A stretch of 64,000 bases of DNA from Pedobacter alluvionis (GCF_003664035.1 NZ_RCCK01000014.1:332981-396980); one strand, 5' to 3'. Counted from the first letter of the stretch, positions 11,101-18,744 are shown. Notes: generated by a model from the sequence alone, not told the origin. Translations and numbers: made by a program.

Positions 11101-11697
11101 AATCATGGCGTATTCTTCAGGAGAAATCCGAAATAGTTTTACGCGCATCAAGGGACCATTTGCTAGATCAAAATCCCAGTTAACAGATTTTTCTACTTCG
11201 TATCTGAGGTATGACTTAATAGACTCCAGCTTACTAACGTCCTCATATTCAATTTGAAATTTCAAATCAGGTAAAATCACCTGTCTAGGTTCTCCGTCAA
11301 TTACTCTAAAAACCGTTCTCAAACTCTCATGCCTCTGAACAGACATATGAAATGCTGCTTCTAGATGATTGGCTTCTACAAAACCTTTCAAATAAAATCC
11401 TTTTGTGATTGTGTAAGCAGTATGTCCCCCCTCAAATTGATCCATAACCCAAAGCCGATACTGTGCATTAGACAAGGGATAACTTTCCTGCACAGCAACT
11501 CGTGAAATTGGTGTATAAAGCAACTGATCGTTAGAATCTTTTAAAAAAGTAAACAATACATCTTTATTCTTCTTAATTTCTTCAATCAGTTCTTTCGTTA
11601 AGGACCTGGTTTCTCCAACCAACTTGAGTTGCCCATCCTCAAGCTTTGGAACTACCTTATGTTTTTTTAATATGGCGATGATCTCTAGTGCATTCAT
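5119..11697 (-). CDS. Non-ribosomal peptide synthetase, modules 1 and 2 (C-A-T-C-A-T)
   Basis: This 2,192-residue synthetase starts with a TubC-like docking segment (1-55). Condensation domain 1 has HHIVSDG near 207 and adenylation domain 1 has YTSGSTGTPKG near 700. Carrier 1 has VGGHSLKA near 1075, condensation domain 2 has HHIISDG near 1267, adenylation domain 2 has YTSGTTGKPKG near 1740, and carrier 2 has LGGNSLKA near 2132. Pocket residues read D-L-F-N-N-A-L-T-Y-K (a known alanine code) and D-F-W-N-I-G-M-V-H-K (the classical threonine code). The start ATG overlaps the stop of the acyl-ligase gene (ATGA), so the genes are tightly coupled. Condensation domain 1 is therefore likely the lipo-initiation domain that joins the acyl chain from the upstream carrier to alanine. 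All core motifs look intact. Confidence 0.96.
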   Translation of the reverse strand: MNALEIIAILKKHKVVPKLEDGQLKLVGETRSLTKELIEEIKKNKDVLFTFLKDSNDQLLYTPISRVAVQESYPLSNAQYRLWVMDQFEGGHTAYTITKGFYLKGFVEANHLEAAFHMSVQRHESLRTVFRVIDGEPRQVILPDLKFQIEYEDVSKLESIKSYLRYEVEKSVNWDFDLANGPLMRVKLFRISPEEYAMIFGIHHIVSDGWSVGVLVKEVMHFYEVCCEKTEPVLEELQVHYKDYSAWLDQKINSIKGADFKNFWKSQFEGITEPINLPVDFNRPDIKSYEGAFSKYFFAADFYNSISDFCKVKHVTVFNFFRAVLTVLLYKVSGQKNIVIGTPVSGRNHFELENQIGLYINTLPLSASIIPDESFIDFLNRISTHSFKAFDYQEYPLDKIIDDQNLKRDISRNPLFDVMMVLQNTAISDGTINITQQYGFELGMLDAYLDDDDHKSEGEKRAAKFDLSFYFDKDPENEYFLEIEYSTRLFEKNKINLLFEAFVHIIYQVLANPEGRVKNIEIISSEWKQRILHQYNTPIDTIDEQNIAGLLEPSLKRYKNNNAIVTNERSISYEELASCYHRAAGYLEKIDGLAMNAHIGLLLSRSEWMIISIMAILKTGRAYVPIDIRYPASRINYMIADAELDLILVDDEGMGLLPKDYKGKVLHIDYLKTSGDVGEINNDSSDFREHTAYLIYTSGSTGTPKGVQICQRNTIAFLKWAMDEFAAIDYEILYAATSYCFDLSVFEFFLPLLHGKTIRILQSGTEIPKYLKRENRVMINTVPSVVRTLLEEGVNWAGVAALNMAGEAVPFKVKKEIDYSNIAVRNLYGPSEDTTYSTIYRFEPDDYHFVPIGKPVGFTHLYILDKDQNLLPPGIEGEIYLSGQSVAKGYFNKEELTAERFLDNPFLPEFKMYKTGDLGRWLADGNVEFLGRKDDQVKLRGFRIELEEIQFQLEQHPLISEAVVAIRQIGEDKYLVAYCVSDEMPSSVLLKDFLTQTLPVYMVPDYIINLNSIPLNTNGKVDKSQLPDPIAIVSEHLVIKSPETDTEVLLLNLWKEILGFRDLGVNNNFFDVGGHSLKATRLRTMIAATFAKDLTLHELFSYPTVEEQARIIDQKPKSAGVILSRAAAVDHYPISYAQERLWVLISFEEASKAYNMPAAFKIIGKLNIDLLEDAFREVIRKYEILRTIFSNKGLEPEQIILEPEAIRFSVEEIVLESTLSLEEEARFLQNRWQTPFDLEKGPLLNCFVLATGSRQILSFNMHHIISDGWSVLVLYKNIIQAYHNLSVNGIAGLLGLPLQYKDYAVWQKTAVQAEQIQKQLAYWKNKFAGVLPVIELPVDFNRPAVKTYNGSTHYLEFTTALSNSLYQLSSNSGVSLFMTLLAVMNVLLKKYTNQNDLVIGVPVAGRNYEELEDQIGFFVNTLAIRTIIDPKDSFLSLLKLEKELMLEGFDHQDLPFELLIEALELERDQSRSPLFDVMLVLQNRDTLMEAASQRITDDLKFERILYPSGIAKYDLTFSFSESAEGLSLEVEYNRDLFKKETISRLALHFASLCEKVTENPDIAVKDLSVTDARDNEVYLSCDRTMVNYYQTATIVSTFQHQARLFPENIAVIADNIKLTYRELDEKSGQLAAVLINEYKVQPEQLVALYFERNEWMIIGILAVLKSAAAYIPVDPSYPLSRIDYIMEDSSSKLILSDATFPEKLTPYQELIQYLDISALSYTGEGGQADVQPENLAYIIYTSGTTGKPKGVMIEHRNVTRLIDNEENIFDFNVSDNWSLFHSYAFDFSVWEMFGALLTGGTLVIVPKEVAQNSASFYEFLLEQGITVLNQTPTAFRSLMQINRDRLSVPPVTLRYLIFGGEALAPEILREWHDLVPLCKNINMYGITETTVHVTFKEILSQDIKENISNVGLPIPTLSCYVLDSDLKKVPIGVIGELYVGGAGLARGYLNKPELTAGKFLRNVLTEGDRMYRSGDFARILPNGDLEYIGRQDDQVKIAGHRIELGEIETALKRIEGVSDAIVLPVKNAEEEYELVAYYISVQQVDLPLRQELAEVLPSYMIPAYLVNLPAFPINQNGKLDKKALPNPELTKSNLVEYTPARNDFDLRITAIWEEVLRKEKIGIKDNFFDLGGNSLKATRVLSRIHEVFGVKVDLKNLFTEATIAHLSDYVETVQWMETENESIVDGDNEIIF

Positions 11698-13745
11698 AGG
11701 ATGATTTCCTTACCTGAAGATTGTTCATTTTTCAACCACAACATATTCTCAATTAAACCGATTAGACCTGGCAGTGTATTCGCCTGGAACATCAAGGTAG
11801 TATCGATATAAATGTTCAGATCTTTGTTTATTGTATTGATCAGTTCCATTGCCCTCAAAGAATCGAGTCCGGATTCTGTCAGATCCGAATTTTCATTCAA
11901 ATCACTAATATTTAATCCATTTACCTTAAGTCTGATTACGAGCAAAAGGTATTTTTTTATACTTTCATAGTCCCCAAGCTGCTTTACTTCTTCGATTAAC
12001 AGTCCAATCCCCGCTTCGGAAACAGGTTTTTCATGTTGATCAATCTTTGCCTTAATTATTTTGAAAAGGTTTTGATGATACAACTCGGCACATTTCGTTC
12101 TCTGTAGTTTCCCACTAGTTGTTCTGGGGATCCCAAGCGGGGAAATCAGCAAAATGTTATAGGGGTCAATCCCAAATATACCATTGACAATTCCATCGGC
12201 TTTTTTGATCAATGCCACTTTATCAAGCTCCTGAATTGCTGTTCTTTTAATCTCAATAGCAATTACCAACCTACTTTCGGTACCCGGAAGAAGAAATGCA
12301 GCTACTCCGTTTAAGCCAATAGCCTCATTGAGTTTGGACACATGCTGTTCTATGTCGCCAGGATAAAAATTCTGGCCACGAATAATGATCATTTCTTTTA
12401 AACGACCACTGATAAAAAGCTCATTATGAATAAGAAAGCCCAAATCACCCGTCCGAAGAAACCGGATTCCTTCAGCATGGTAAAACAAATGCTCTTCAGG
12501 TTTGTTCCAATATCCTTTAGTTACACTCTTCCCAGCGATACATACTTCTCCTTCAAGGTTTTCATCTGTTATTGACGAGCCTTCAGGAGAAAACAACCGT
12601 ACATCCATCTCAGGTGCAACTGTTCCTGAACTAATTAGCAAACGGGTATTTTCACCAATAGTATCCAAAAGCGCTTTTCTATTATTTTTCGTATTCCTTG
12701 TGACGCGGATCATCTCCTGAGGCGATTTTTTTGCGTTCCTGCCAGATACTAAAAGAGTTGCTTCGGCAAGACCATAACAAGGATAAAAAGCATCATAGTC
12801 AAATCCGGAATCTTTAAAATGTTTAGAAAAGCGTATCATCGTATCATTAGAAACAGGTTCGGCTCCATTGTAGGCGACCTTCCAGCTGGATAAATCAATA
12901 TCCTTACATGCAGATGCTGCAATTTTATCTACACATAAATCATAAGCGAAATTGGGTCCTCCACTGTGCGTGACTTTGTACATAGAGATGTACTGCAGCC
13001 ATTTTAATGGCGTTTGAATAAAATCCATTGGAGGCATGAGAATACAGGTCGATCCTGTATAAATTGTATGTAGTATATTTCCAATCAGTCCCATATCATG
13101 GTGAAAAGGTAACCATGAGAAAATAACGGACTGTGCATTGCAGCCAAATGTTTCCTGTAGCAACTTTTGATTGTGTAACAGGCTTTCAGTTGAAACAATA
13201 ACACCTTTAGGATTTCCAGTAGAACCGGAGGTATATTGAACAAACGATATTTCGTGATGAGGTACTGCAATCTCCCGGCCAACCAAACTTGAAATACTCA
13301 ATTCATCTGTAGCAAGCAACAGCAAATCTTCTATTTCCTCAAACTTGAAAAGGCTGGATTCTATCGAATCACGGACTTTGGCATTACAAAGTATAGCAGC
13401 TGCATTGATGTCATGTTGAATAGGAACTAATCTTTCCAATTGCCTATCTCCTTTGAGATAAGGCAGAGGAACCGGAATCAAGCCTGCCTGCTGACAGGCA
13501 AGAAATGTAACTAGAAATTCATACGCGTCTTGATAGATCAGAAATACAGGCTTACCAACGCCAACAATTGCTGCAATTCCCATCGAAAGCCGACGTACTT
13601 TCAGGTACAGTCCAGCATAAGAAATACATTCTTCAGTAGCAATTGCTGATTTTAGAAATACGAATGCCTTCTTCTCCGGAGTCTCCTCAGAAAAATAGCT
13701 CAGACAATCAAGAATACTTTTACAGTTAACAGAAGTAACAGGCAT
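11694..13745 (-). CDS. Fatty acyl-AMP ligase fused to acyl carrier protein (lipopeptide initiation)
   Basis: This AMP-forming ligase has the core YTSGSTGNPKG and the FAAL-like stretch SWLPFHHDMGLIGN, and a C-terminal carrier domain whose GLDSL serine is near residue 629. FAALs form acyl-adenylates and load them on a carrier protein without making acyl-CoA, which starts lipopeptide synthesis. The neighbouring synthetase begins with a condensation domain, as expected for lipo-initiation. An upstream TTG at 13775 would extend the frame and overlap the NusG-like gene. The ATG at 13745 is preferred: it leaves a 19-bp gap and the sequence becomes FAAL-like right after it. Chain length of the acyl substrate cannot be read from the sequence. 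Confidence 0.92.
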   Translation of the reverse strand: MPVTSVNCKSILDCLSYFSEETPEKKAFVFLKSAIATEECISYAGLYLKVRRLSMGIAAIVGVGKPVFLIYQDAYEFLVTFLACQQAGLIPVPLPYLKGDRQLERLVPIQHDINAAAILCNAKVRDSIESSLFKFEEIEDLLLLATDELSISSLVGREIAVPHHEISFVQYTSGSTGNPKGVIVSTESLLHNQKLLQETFGCNAQSVIFSWLPFHHDMGLIGNILHTIYTGSTCILMPPMDFIQTPLKWLQYISMYKVTHSGGPNFAYDLCVDKIAASACKDIDLSSWKVAYNGAEPVSNDTMIRFSKHFKDSGFDYDAFYPCYGLAEATLLVSGRNAKKSPQEMIRVTRNTKNNRKALLDTIGENTRLLISSGTVAPEMDVRLFSPEGSSITDENLEGEVCIAGKSVTKGYWNKPEEHLFYHAEGIRFLRTGDLGFLIHNELFISGRLKEMIIIRGQNFYPGDIEQHVSKLNEAIGLNGVAAFLLPGTESRLVIAIEIKRTAIQELDKVALIKKADGIVNGIFGIDPYNILLISPLGIPRTTSGKLQRTKCAELYHQNLFKIIKAKIDQHEKPVSEAGIGLLIEEVKQLGDYESIKKYLLLVIRLKVNGLNISDLNENSDLTESGLDSLRAMELINTINKDLNIYIDTTLMFQANTLPGLIGLIENMLWLKNEQSSGKEIIL

Positions 13746-13764
13746 TAATAAAATGGAATAAAAA

Positions 13765-14274
13765 CTAATCGGCAACCGTTAAATATTCATATGGTAATGT
13801 TGCGGTAAGGCTCCTCTGCAAGACATTGAGTTGTACCAGAGCCAATGTGGAACCGTTCACTTCTATGAAATCGCAATACCTGCCCACAAATGGTCCTTTT
13901 TGTATCAGTAACTGCTGACCTGTAGAAAACCTGCTGTTTGAAACACTGATATTCTCTCCAAAATCCAAAAGCATTTGTATATCATTAATAACTTTTTCAT
14001 TAACTCTTGATACGTTTTTTCCGGTTTTAAGAAAATAAATCACACCGTCGAGACCCGTGGCGGTATAGTATTGAGCCAGTTCCTTGATATAAACAAAGAT
14101 ATAAGAAGGGAAAAGTGGTGTTTTTACCATCTTCTTTCGATCACTCCAAGTCTTTATCTCATTTCTTACCGGAAGAAAGGACTCGATCTTTCGCTCTTTA
14201 AGTTGGTCTTCTACTTTTTTTTCGTGACGAGGCCTAGTATAAATAACGAACCAGCCGGGATTAAAATTATTCAT
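13765..14274 (-). CDS. NusG-family transcription antiterminator (UpxY/LoaP/RfaH-like paralogue)
   Basis: The 169-residue product begins with GWFVIYTRPRHEKKVEDQL, the hallmark start of the NusG N-terminal domain, and has PLFPSYIFVYI near residue 70. The second half has KGPFVGRYCDFIEV, fitting a KOW domain. Housekeeping NusG normally sits with secE and ribosomal protein genes. This copy is the first gene of a long polysaccharide-style operon arrangement, here an NRPS operon. Specialized NusG paralogues (RfaH, UpxY, LoaP, TaA) bind RNA polymerase and let it read through long operons. The inference is that it acts in cis on the >14-kb NRPS transcript. Which RNA or DNA element recruits it is not visible. 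Confidence 0.9.
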   Translation of the reverse strand: MNNFNPGWFVIYTRPRHEKKVEDQLKERKIESFLPVRNEIKTWSDRKKMVKTPLFPSYIFVYIKELAQYYTATGLDGVIYFLKTGKNVSRVNEKVINDIQMLLDFGENISVSNSRFSTGQQLLIQKGPFVGRYCDFIEVNGSTLALVQLNVLQRSLTATLPYEYLTVAD

Positions 14275-15185
14275 AAAATATACAATATGGATGTTGGCTT
14301 ATGATAATTTAAGGAAAAACCTGCTATTTTGACATAGCTATCGCTAGATCAAGTCACAATATAGTTCATAATTATGCGACACTTGACCTGTTTGGGATTC
14401 TGATTTGTATCAAATTTCTCCAAACGCCCTACTTTAAAAATTGCAATAGTATAATTCCTTATTTCTAATAAGACTATTATTTATTACCTGATAAATAGAT
14501 TGTATTTTAACACAAATTCTTCTTGGCAACATTTTATTATCTAGTATTCTTAAACACGTTACATATTGTTAACCGAATCTAAATTACACGATGTTCCCAT
14601 CGTAACAATATTAGTTAATCTACGTTTACATACCAGGTTTAGAGACAGACATAACTCCCAATTTAATAAAGTTTAAATTATCTAAGATATTTGCTTTTTT
14701 CAATTTTTAATATTATTTAATATTGCGCTAATGTTTCTCTCAGTTAACATATTGATTCATTATTCCCAAATTTCTATTCTTAAATTTTTTATTTTTGAAC
14801 CTTTAATCAAATGAAAATTGTAAATAAAGAATACATAATAATTAGTCAATTAAAGATATTTTATGAATACAATTTATATAGTTATTTTTTAATAATGTTA
14901 AATGCATATATTTATACATTTCTTAAATTAAATTTAGACATTAAATAATAAGATATCCATTTAGATTTATCAAACGGGTCAAATCCGGTACGTAATGCTA
15001 TTTTTTGGGGACGAAGCAAATCGATAGATTTTAATTAAAAAAAATGGAGCCTTAAATTATTTTTCCTGAGATTATCCAGCCGAATTGGTTTAATTAAAAT
15101 GGAAATAAATTGATTACACCTATGCTAATAAAAATGAATTTACGGTTAAATACCGTGTATTATTAATCTTGACCAATTAGAATTT
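14275..15185. other. Long AT-rich intergenic leader between NRPS operon and LytTR regulator
   Basis: These 911 bp hold no convincing gene. The divergent promoters of the NRPS operon and the regulator must lie here. A short inverted repeat (ACGGT, five bases, ACCGT) at 15142-15156 lies about 30 bp before the response-regulator start and could be an operator. The extreme AT content (tracts of T and A around 14690-14940) may attract H-NS-like or nucleoid proteins; this is inference. No ops-like element or strong hairpin was recognised. Confidence 0.5.
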
Positions 15186-15917
15186 ATGCCTCAAAGATGT
15201 ATTGTGATTGATGACGATTTAGATGCGATAGAAGAAATAAATGAGTATATTATAAATACGCCGGAACTAAAATTGGTTAAAGCATTTTCCGATTCAATCG
15301 AAGCACTAAACTATATTAAGGAAAATGGTATGTTCAATCTGGTCTTTATGGATGTTGACATGCCAAAAATGAATGGTATCGAACTTTCGGGTATTATCAG
15401 AAATCAAACTGAAAAACTGATTTTCACTACAAGTCATGCAAAGTATGCGCTTGAGGCATTCGATGTAGAAGCCGATGCTTTCTTGTTGAAGCCTTTTAAC
15501 TACTCAAAGTTTTTTTCCGTGGTCTCTAAGTTTCTAAAGCCAAAAGAACTGAATAAAAACATTGAAGAGGATTATTTATATATAAAAAACAAATCAGAAG
15601 ATTTGAAGATGGTGAAAGTGAGGTTTGCTGACATTGTTGCCATAGAAAGTTTAGCTAACTACATCAAAATCTACACTGTTGATTCTAATATCGTAACCCA
15701 TCTTAAACTGAAAGAAGCCAAAGAAATTTTTAGTAAATATAATAATTTCATGCAGCTGCACAGGAGTTTTCTAATTTCGAAGAACCATATTAATTCAATC
15801 GAAGGGAATATACTCACCATGAGCAACGGAAGTAAATTTACTATCGGGGAAATTTTCAGAAAAACACTAAGTAACTTTCTTCTTGAAAAAACATTAAGAC
15901 CCATCCAGAATAAATAA
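15186..15917 (+). CDS. LytTR-family response regulator
   Basis: The 243-residue protein has an N-terminal receiver domain: acidic pocket in VIDDD near residue 10, phospho-acceptor Asp in FMDVDMPKMNG near 57, Thr/Ser in FTTSHAKYA, and Lys in LLKPF near 104. A C-terminal LytTR DNA-binding domain spans about 135-235 (YLYIKNKSE, IVAIESLANYIKI, LHRSFLISKNHI). Such regulators bind pairs of short direct repeats. The gene is followed about 200 bp later by a LytS-type kinase, its likely partner. It is transcribed away from the NRPS operon, so control of lipopeptide synthesis is possible but not shown. Confidence 0.94.
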   Translation: MPQRCIVIDDDLDAIEEINEYIINTPELKLVKAFSDSIEALNYIKENGMFNLVFMDVDMPKMNGIELSGIIRNQTEKLIFTTSHAKYALEAFDVEADAFLLKPFNYSKFFSVVSKFLKPKELNKNIEEDYLYIKNKSEDLKMVKVRFADIVAIESLANYIKIYTVDSNIVTHLKLKEAKEIFSKYNNFMQLHRSFLISKNHINSIEGNILTMSNGSKFTIGEIFRKTLSNFLLEKTLRPIQNK

Positions 15918-16115
15918 TGGATGGATCTTAGCTTTTAGCCTTGCAAAAGCCACCCGGTTGCAGTGTATGTCAAGGTATCAAGGGTAGGATCGGACAATAA
16001 CCTTTTTTTCGTTCTAAAGGATTTAAAATAAAACAATGTTGTTTTTCTGATTTTCTTTGTTTTCATGGCGTTTTTTTTGAAACTTAAATGCTAAGAAGAA
16101 TTAAGTCAACAAGAA

Positions 16116-17228
16116 GTGACAGACAGGATAGATTTTGGTATGAAACACTATATTACTGGGATGAGTAGATCCCTACGAAATTGGTTTTTGTTGCATAGAA
16201 TACACATCTTTTTTTGGGCTGTGTACATACTATATGAATCGGGGCTGACAGGTATATTTGTTGGCAGATTTGGAAAAGCAGAAAATTATATTGTGCATTA
16301 TCTATTAAACATTTCGCTCTTCTATTTTCATTCCCGCATGATGGATACTTTTGCAAAAGTACGCTTCTATATACTGGCAGTATTTTGCTTAATAATCGTA
16401 GAGATAACAATATATATTCCTGTATTAGCCACTTTAAATCACATTTTCACAGAATACAATCAATCAACTCCTTTAAGTGTTTTAGGGATAGATAAAAAAT
16501 TTGTTGGCGGCGCTGTTTATAGATCAATATTTTTCATTATTGTTTCGACAGGATATTGGTTCTTGAGACAGTATCTTAAGGAGAGAAAAAAAGCAGAGGA
16601 ACTTGAATGGGACCGATTGCAGCAGATTTTAAAAAAAGAAATTGCAGAAAGAAATTTTTTAATCGCAAAAAACGCACATCTGCGAGCGCAGGTTAGTCCA
16701 CACCTACTCTTTAATACATTGACCTTTATCTATCGCCGGGTAAGAAGAAACGATGTGTTAGCTGGTGAGGCAATCATTTCATTAACATCATTGATGCGAT
16801 ATTCAATAGAAATAAACTATAACTCAGAATTAGTACCATTATCCGAAGAAGTTGCCCAGGTAAGAGATTTGAGTAAAATTCTTAAAATCCTTAAAGGCGA
16901 TAAGTTTTATTTTGAGTTGAATATTGAAGAATGTGTTCTGGAAATTAAAATTATACCTTTACTCCTAATCACTCTTATGGAAAATATGTATAAGCACGGA
17001 GATCTTTCAAATCCAGAAAATTATGGAAAAATGAATATTTTTCAGAAGGATGATATGATCTGTATTCAGACCAAAAATATAGTTTCTAATGAAACTAGCA
17101 CATCAAGTCTAAAAACAGGCCTGAATAATCTTCAGGCTAGGATTTTCGATTACTATGGAAAAAATTCAGGAGTTACTTTTGGAAAGTTTGAAGGGGCATT
17201 CGATGTTTCGATTAAAATACCTGTTTAA
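16116..17228 (+). CDS. LytS/YpdA-type sensor histidine kinase
   Basis: About four hydrophobic segments fill the first 155 residues. A coiled stretch (KERKKAEELEWDRLQQILK) follows, then the His_kinase signature AQVSPHLLFNTL near residue 200 with its conserved His. An ATPase domain carries an N-box-like MENMYKHG near 290 and ends with the family-typical GLNNLQARI. It should phosphorylate the upstream LytTR regulator in response to a membrane signal. There is no large extracytoplasmic domain, so the ligand is likely sensed in or near the membrane. The frame opens with GTG at 16116; the ATG at 16140 is an equally plausible start. The usual Bacteroidota order is kinase before regulator; here it is reversed. 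Confidence 0.9.
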   Translation: MTDRIDFGMKHYITGMSRSLRNWFLLHRIHIFFWAVYILYESGLTGIFVGRFGKAENYIVHYLLNISLFYFHSRMMDTFAKVRFYILAVFCLIIVEITIYIPVLATLNHIFTEYNQSTPLSVLGIDKKFVGGAVYRSIFFIIVSTGYWFLRQYLKERKKAEELEWDRLQQILKKEIAERNFLIAKNAHLRAQVSPHLLFNTLTFIYRRVRRNDVLAGEAIISLTSLMRYSIEINYNSELVPLSEEVAQVRDLSKILKILKGDKFYFELNIEECVLEIKIIPLLLITLMENMYKHGDLSNPENYGKMNIFQKDDMICIQTKNIVSNETSTSSLKTGLNNLQARIFDYYGKNSGVTFGKFEGAFDVSIKIPV

Positions 17229-17289
17229 ACGTATCCGTCCTACCAAGTACATCGTGATTAGCTAATTTTCCGGATTTAGCTTTGCCCAT

Positions 17290-17573
17290 ATGAATAATTT
17301 GAAAGAAAAGCACAACGCTATGACAGCCATGATTGAAGATTGGCAATCCAGAGGTAAGTCAAAGAAACAATATTGCTTAGAAAATGAGATCAATGAGGCG
17401 AAGTTTTATTACTGGTATTCGCGGATGAGGCGAAAAGAAGATACCCCGTTGGATTTATTCCAATAGAGAAGCCTTCAGGCACCAAAGAGATAGAAATATC
17501 TTACCCCAAAGGGGTCAAACTGAAATTTAATGGTGGCCTGTCACTTTTAGTTCAGTTGATCCGTCTTTACTGA
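17290..17573 (+). pseudogene. IS66 TnpA-like protein, frameshifted
   Basis: The ATG at 17290 opens a 58-codon frame (DWQSRGKSKKQYCLENEI..KFYYWYSRMRRKE), typical of the helix-turn-helix accessory protein TnpA. It meets a TAG at 17464. The natural continuation (GFIPIEKPSGTKEIEISYPKG and onward) is in another frame and ends at a TGA at 17571-17573. One indel near 17445 explains the break. Confidence 0.8.
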
Positions 17574-17574
17574 C

Positions 17575-17902
17575 ATGTTCTCACTAGGATCTCCTCATCG
17601 TTTCTACCTTTATTCGGGGCATTGTGATATGCGCAAGAGTTTTGATAGGCTGTGTGGGTTAGTTAGCTTCGGGATGCAGCGCAATCCTACTAGTGGTGAA
17701 GTATTCGTCTTTTTGAACCGCAGTCGCACACATATCAAACTAATTGGAGCGGGACTTTGTCTTCTACAAGCGGAGGGAACAAGGTACTTTTCTTGCTCCA
17801 AAAGGCGGAGGGAATGAAATGTCATGGAGCGATCTGGTACTGATGGTGGAAGGTATCCATGTTGTGCAGCGTATTCAGAAAAAACGTTATTCATTAGTAT
17901 AA
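17575..17902 (+). pseudogene. IS66 TnpB-like protein, frameshifted
   Basis: The frame starts MFSLGSPHRFYLYSGHCDMR, with the family features DMRKSFDRLCGLV and RNPTSGEVFVFLNR. After HIKL near 17740 it shifts. The family ending (ERDFVFYKRREQGTF, then MSWSDLVLMVEGI) continues in another frame to the TAA at 17900-17902. The protein normally helps IS66 transposition; this copy is broken. Confidence 0.85.
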
Positions 17903-17951
17903 AACAGGCTTTTTCCTTGTTAAATCACGGGTAAACCAGTATTTTTAACCT

Positions 17952-18374
17952 ATGGAAACGGTACTGAAAAACCTATCGAAAGAGGATCTTCTAAAGGTTA
18001 TTTCCAGTCGTGATGAAAAGATAGGTTATCTTGAATCCCAACTCGCCATGTACAAGCGGATGCAGTTCGGACAGGAACATGAGCGCTTTGAAGGTGACCC
18101 AAACCAAACGATGCTACCTTTTGAAGCTGATGCTACAGCTGTGGTGGAACAACAGGCAGAAAACAGGGAAAAGATTGAATACGTCCGCAAGCGCCCCAAC
18201 CATCATGGCCGTGCAAAATTGCCAAGGCATTTACCTGTTGAAGAAATCGAAATACACCATGAAGGTAACCTCTCTGATATGGTGTGTATCGGTAAGGAAG
18301 TTACCGAAGAACTGGAATGTGAACCTGCACGGTTCTTTATCAAAAGGTACAACACCCGGTTGACACCAAAATAA
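17952..18374 (+). pseudogene. IS66 transposase TnpC, N-terminal fragment
   Basis: The 140-codon frame has the IS66 N-terminal coiled coil (SSRDEKIGYLESQLAMYKRM), the QFGQEHERF motif and the HHGRAKLPRHLP zinc-finger linker region. It follows the family as far as ECEPARFFIKRY and then stops after a few unrelated codons. The whole DDE catalytic domain, roughly three quarters of the protein, is missing. The deletion joint is near 18355. Confidence 0.88.
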
Positions 18375-18432
18375 CATAAAGATACACAATACAATGAATT
18401 ATATTTTTATGCCAATTCTCGTCGGGAGCACT

Positions 18433-18474
18433 AAACGAGACAAATCAGATTTGAGCTGTTTGTCTCGTTTTTTA
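18433..18474 (+). terminator. Strong hairpin with T-tract (plus-strand terminator)
   Basis: Perfect 12-bp stem: AAACGAGACAAA at 18433-18444 pairs with 18459-18470, with a 14-base loop, followed by TTTATTTT. It fits a rho-independent terminator. It follows the truncated IS66 fragment, so the transcript it once ended may have been deleted. Confidence 0.75.
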
Positions 18475-18508
18475 TTTTAAGCAAATCGCTATTATCAGAT
18501 ATATACTA

Positions 18509-18659
18509 AGAGCCTGTTTAAAATTAAAATAAAATTTATTTCATATGTCAATCTGCGCGTAGTCGAAGACCATTTCAACACATTAATAAAACAATCGACT
18601 ACGCTCAGTGTGACAGCAAAAGACTATTGATATTTGTTGTAAAAATTTAAACAGGCTCT
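18509..18659. repeat. MITE-like element, copy 1 (151 bp)
   Basis: Both ends carry the same terminal inverted repeat, AGAGCCTGTTTAAA, at 18509-18522 and inverted at 18646-18659. The interior holds a second inverted pair, GCGTAGTCGA near 18556 and TCGACTACGC near 18595. A related copy lies at 28781-28932. It has no coding capacity. It resembles a non-autonomous transposable or REP-type element. Confidence 0.85.
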
Positions 18660-18701
18660 AAATGTTACTAACTGAATCGGCAACTCAGAACAATGAAGTT
18701 A

Positions 18702-18732
18702 TAAAAAAAAGCGCCAGAATGTATCTGGCGCT
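18702..18732 (-). terminator. Terminator of the 18745-26533 SusCD operon
   Basis: AGCGCCAGA (18710-18718) pairs with TCTGGCGCT (18724-18732) around a 5-base loop. On the minus strand it is followed by a run of eight T. It lies 12 bp after the last gene of the minus-strand operon. Confidence 0.88.
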
Positions 18733-18744
18733 CAGGAAACCTGC

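Larger units (their letters stand above)
17290..18374 (+). mobile_element. Decayed IS66-family insertion sequence
   Basis: Three consecutive broken genes match the tnpA-tnpB-tnpC order of IS66 elements: a frameshifted TnpA, a frameshifted TnpB and the first quarter of the TnpC transposase. No clear terminal inverted repeats were found, so the outer borders are uncertain. With all three frames broken it cannot move on its own. Confidence 0.85.

Noticed and set aside
13746..13775. TTG-started extension of the FAAL
   Set aside because: It overlaps the NusG-like gene and adds no family-like sequence; the ATG at 13745 fits better.
14275..15185. Riboswitch or small RNA gene in the long leader
   Set aside because: No conserved riboswitch core, stable hairpin or terminator could be recognised in this AT-rich stretch.
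17610..17894. 94-codon minus-strand frame over the IS66 remnant
   Set aside because: It is antisense to tnpB, whose family motifs are evident on the plus strand.
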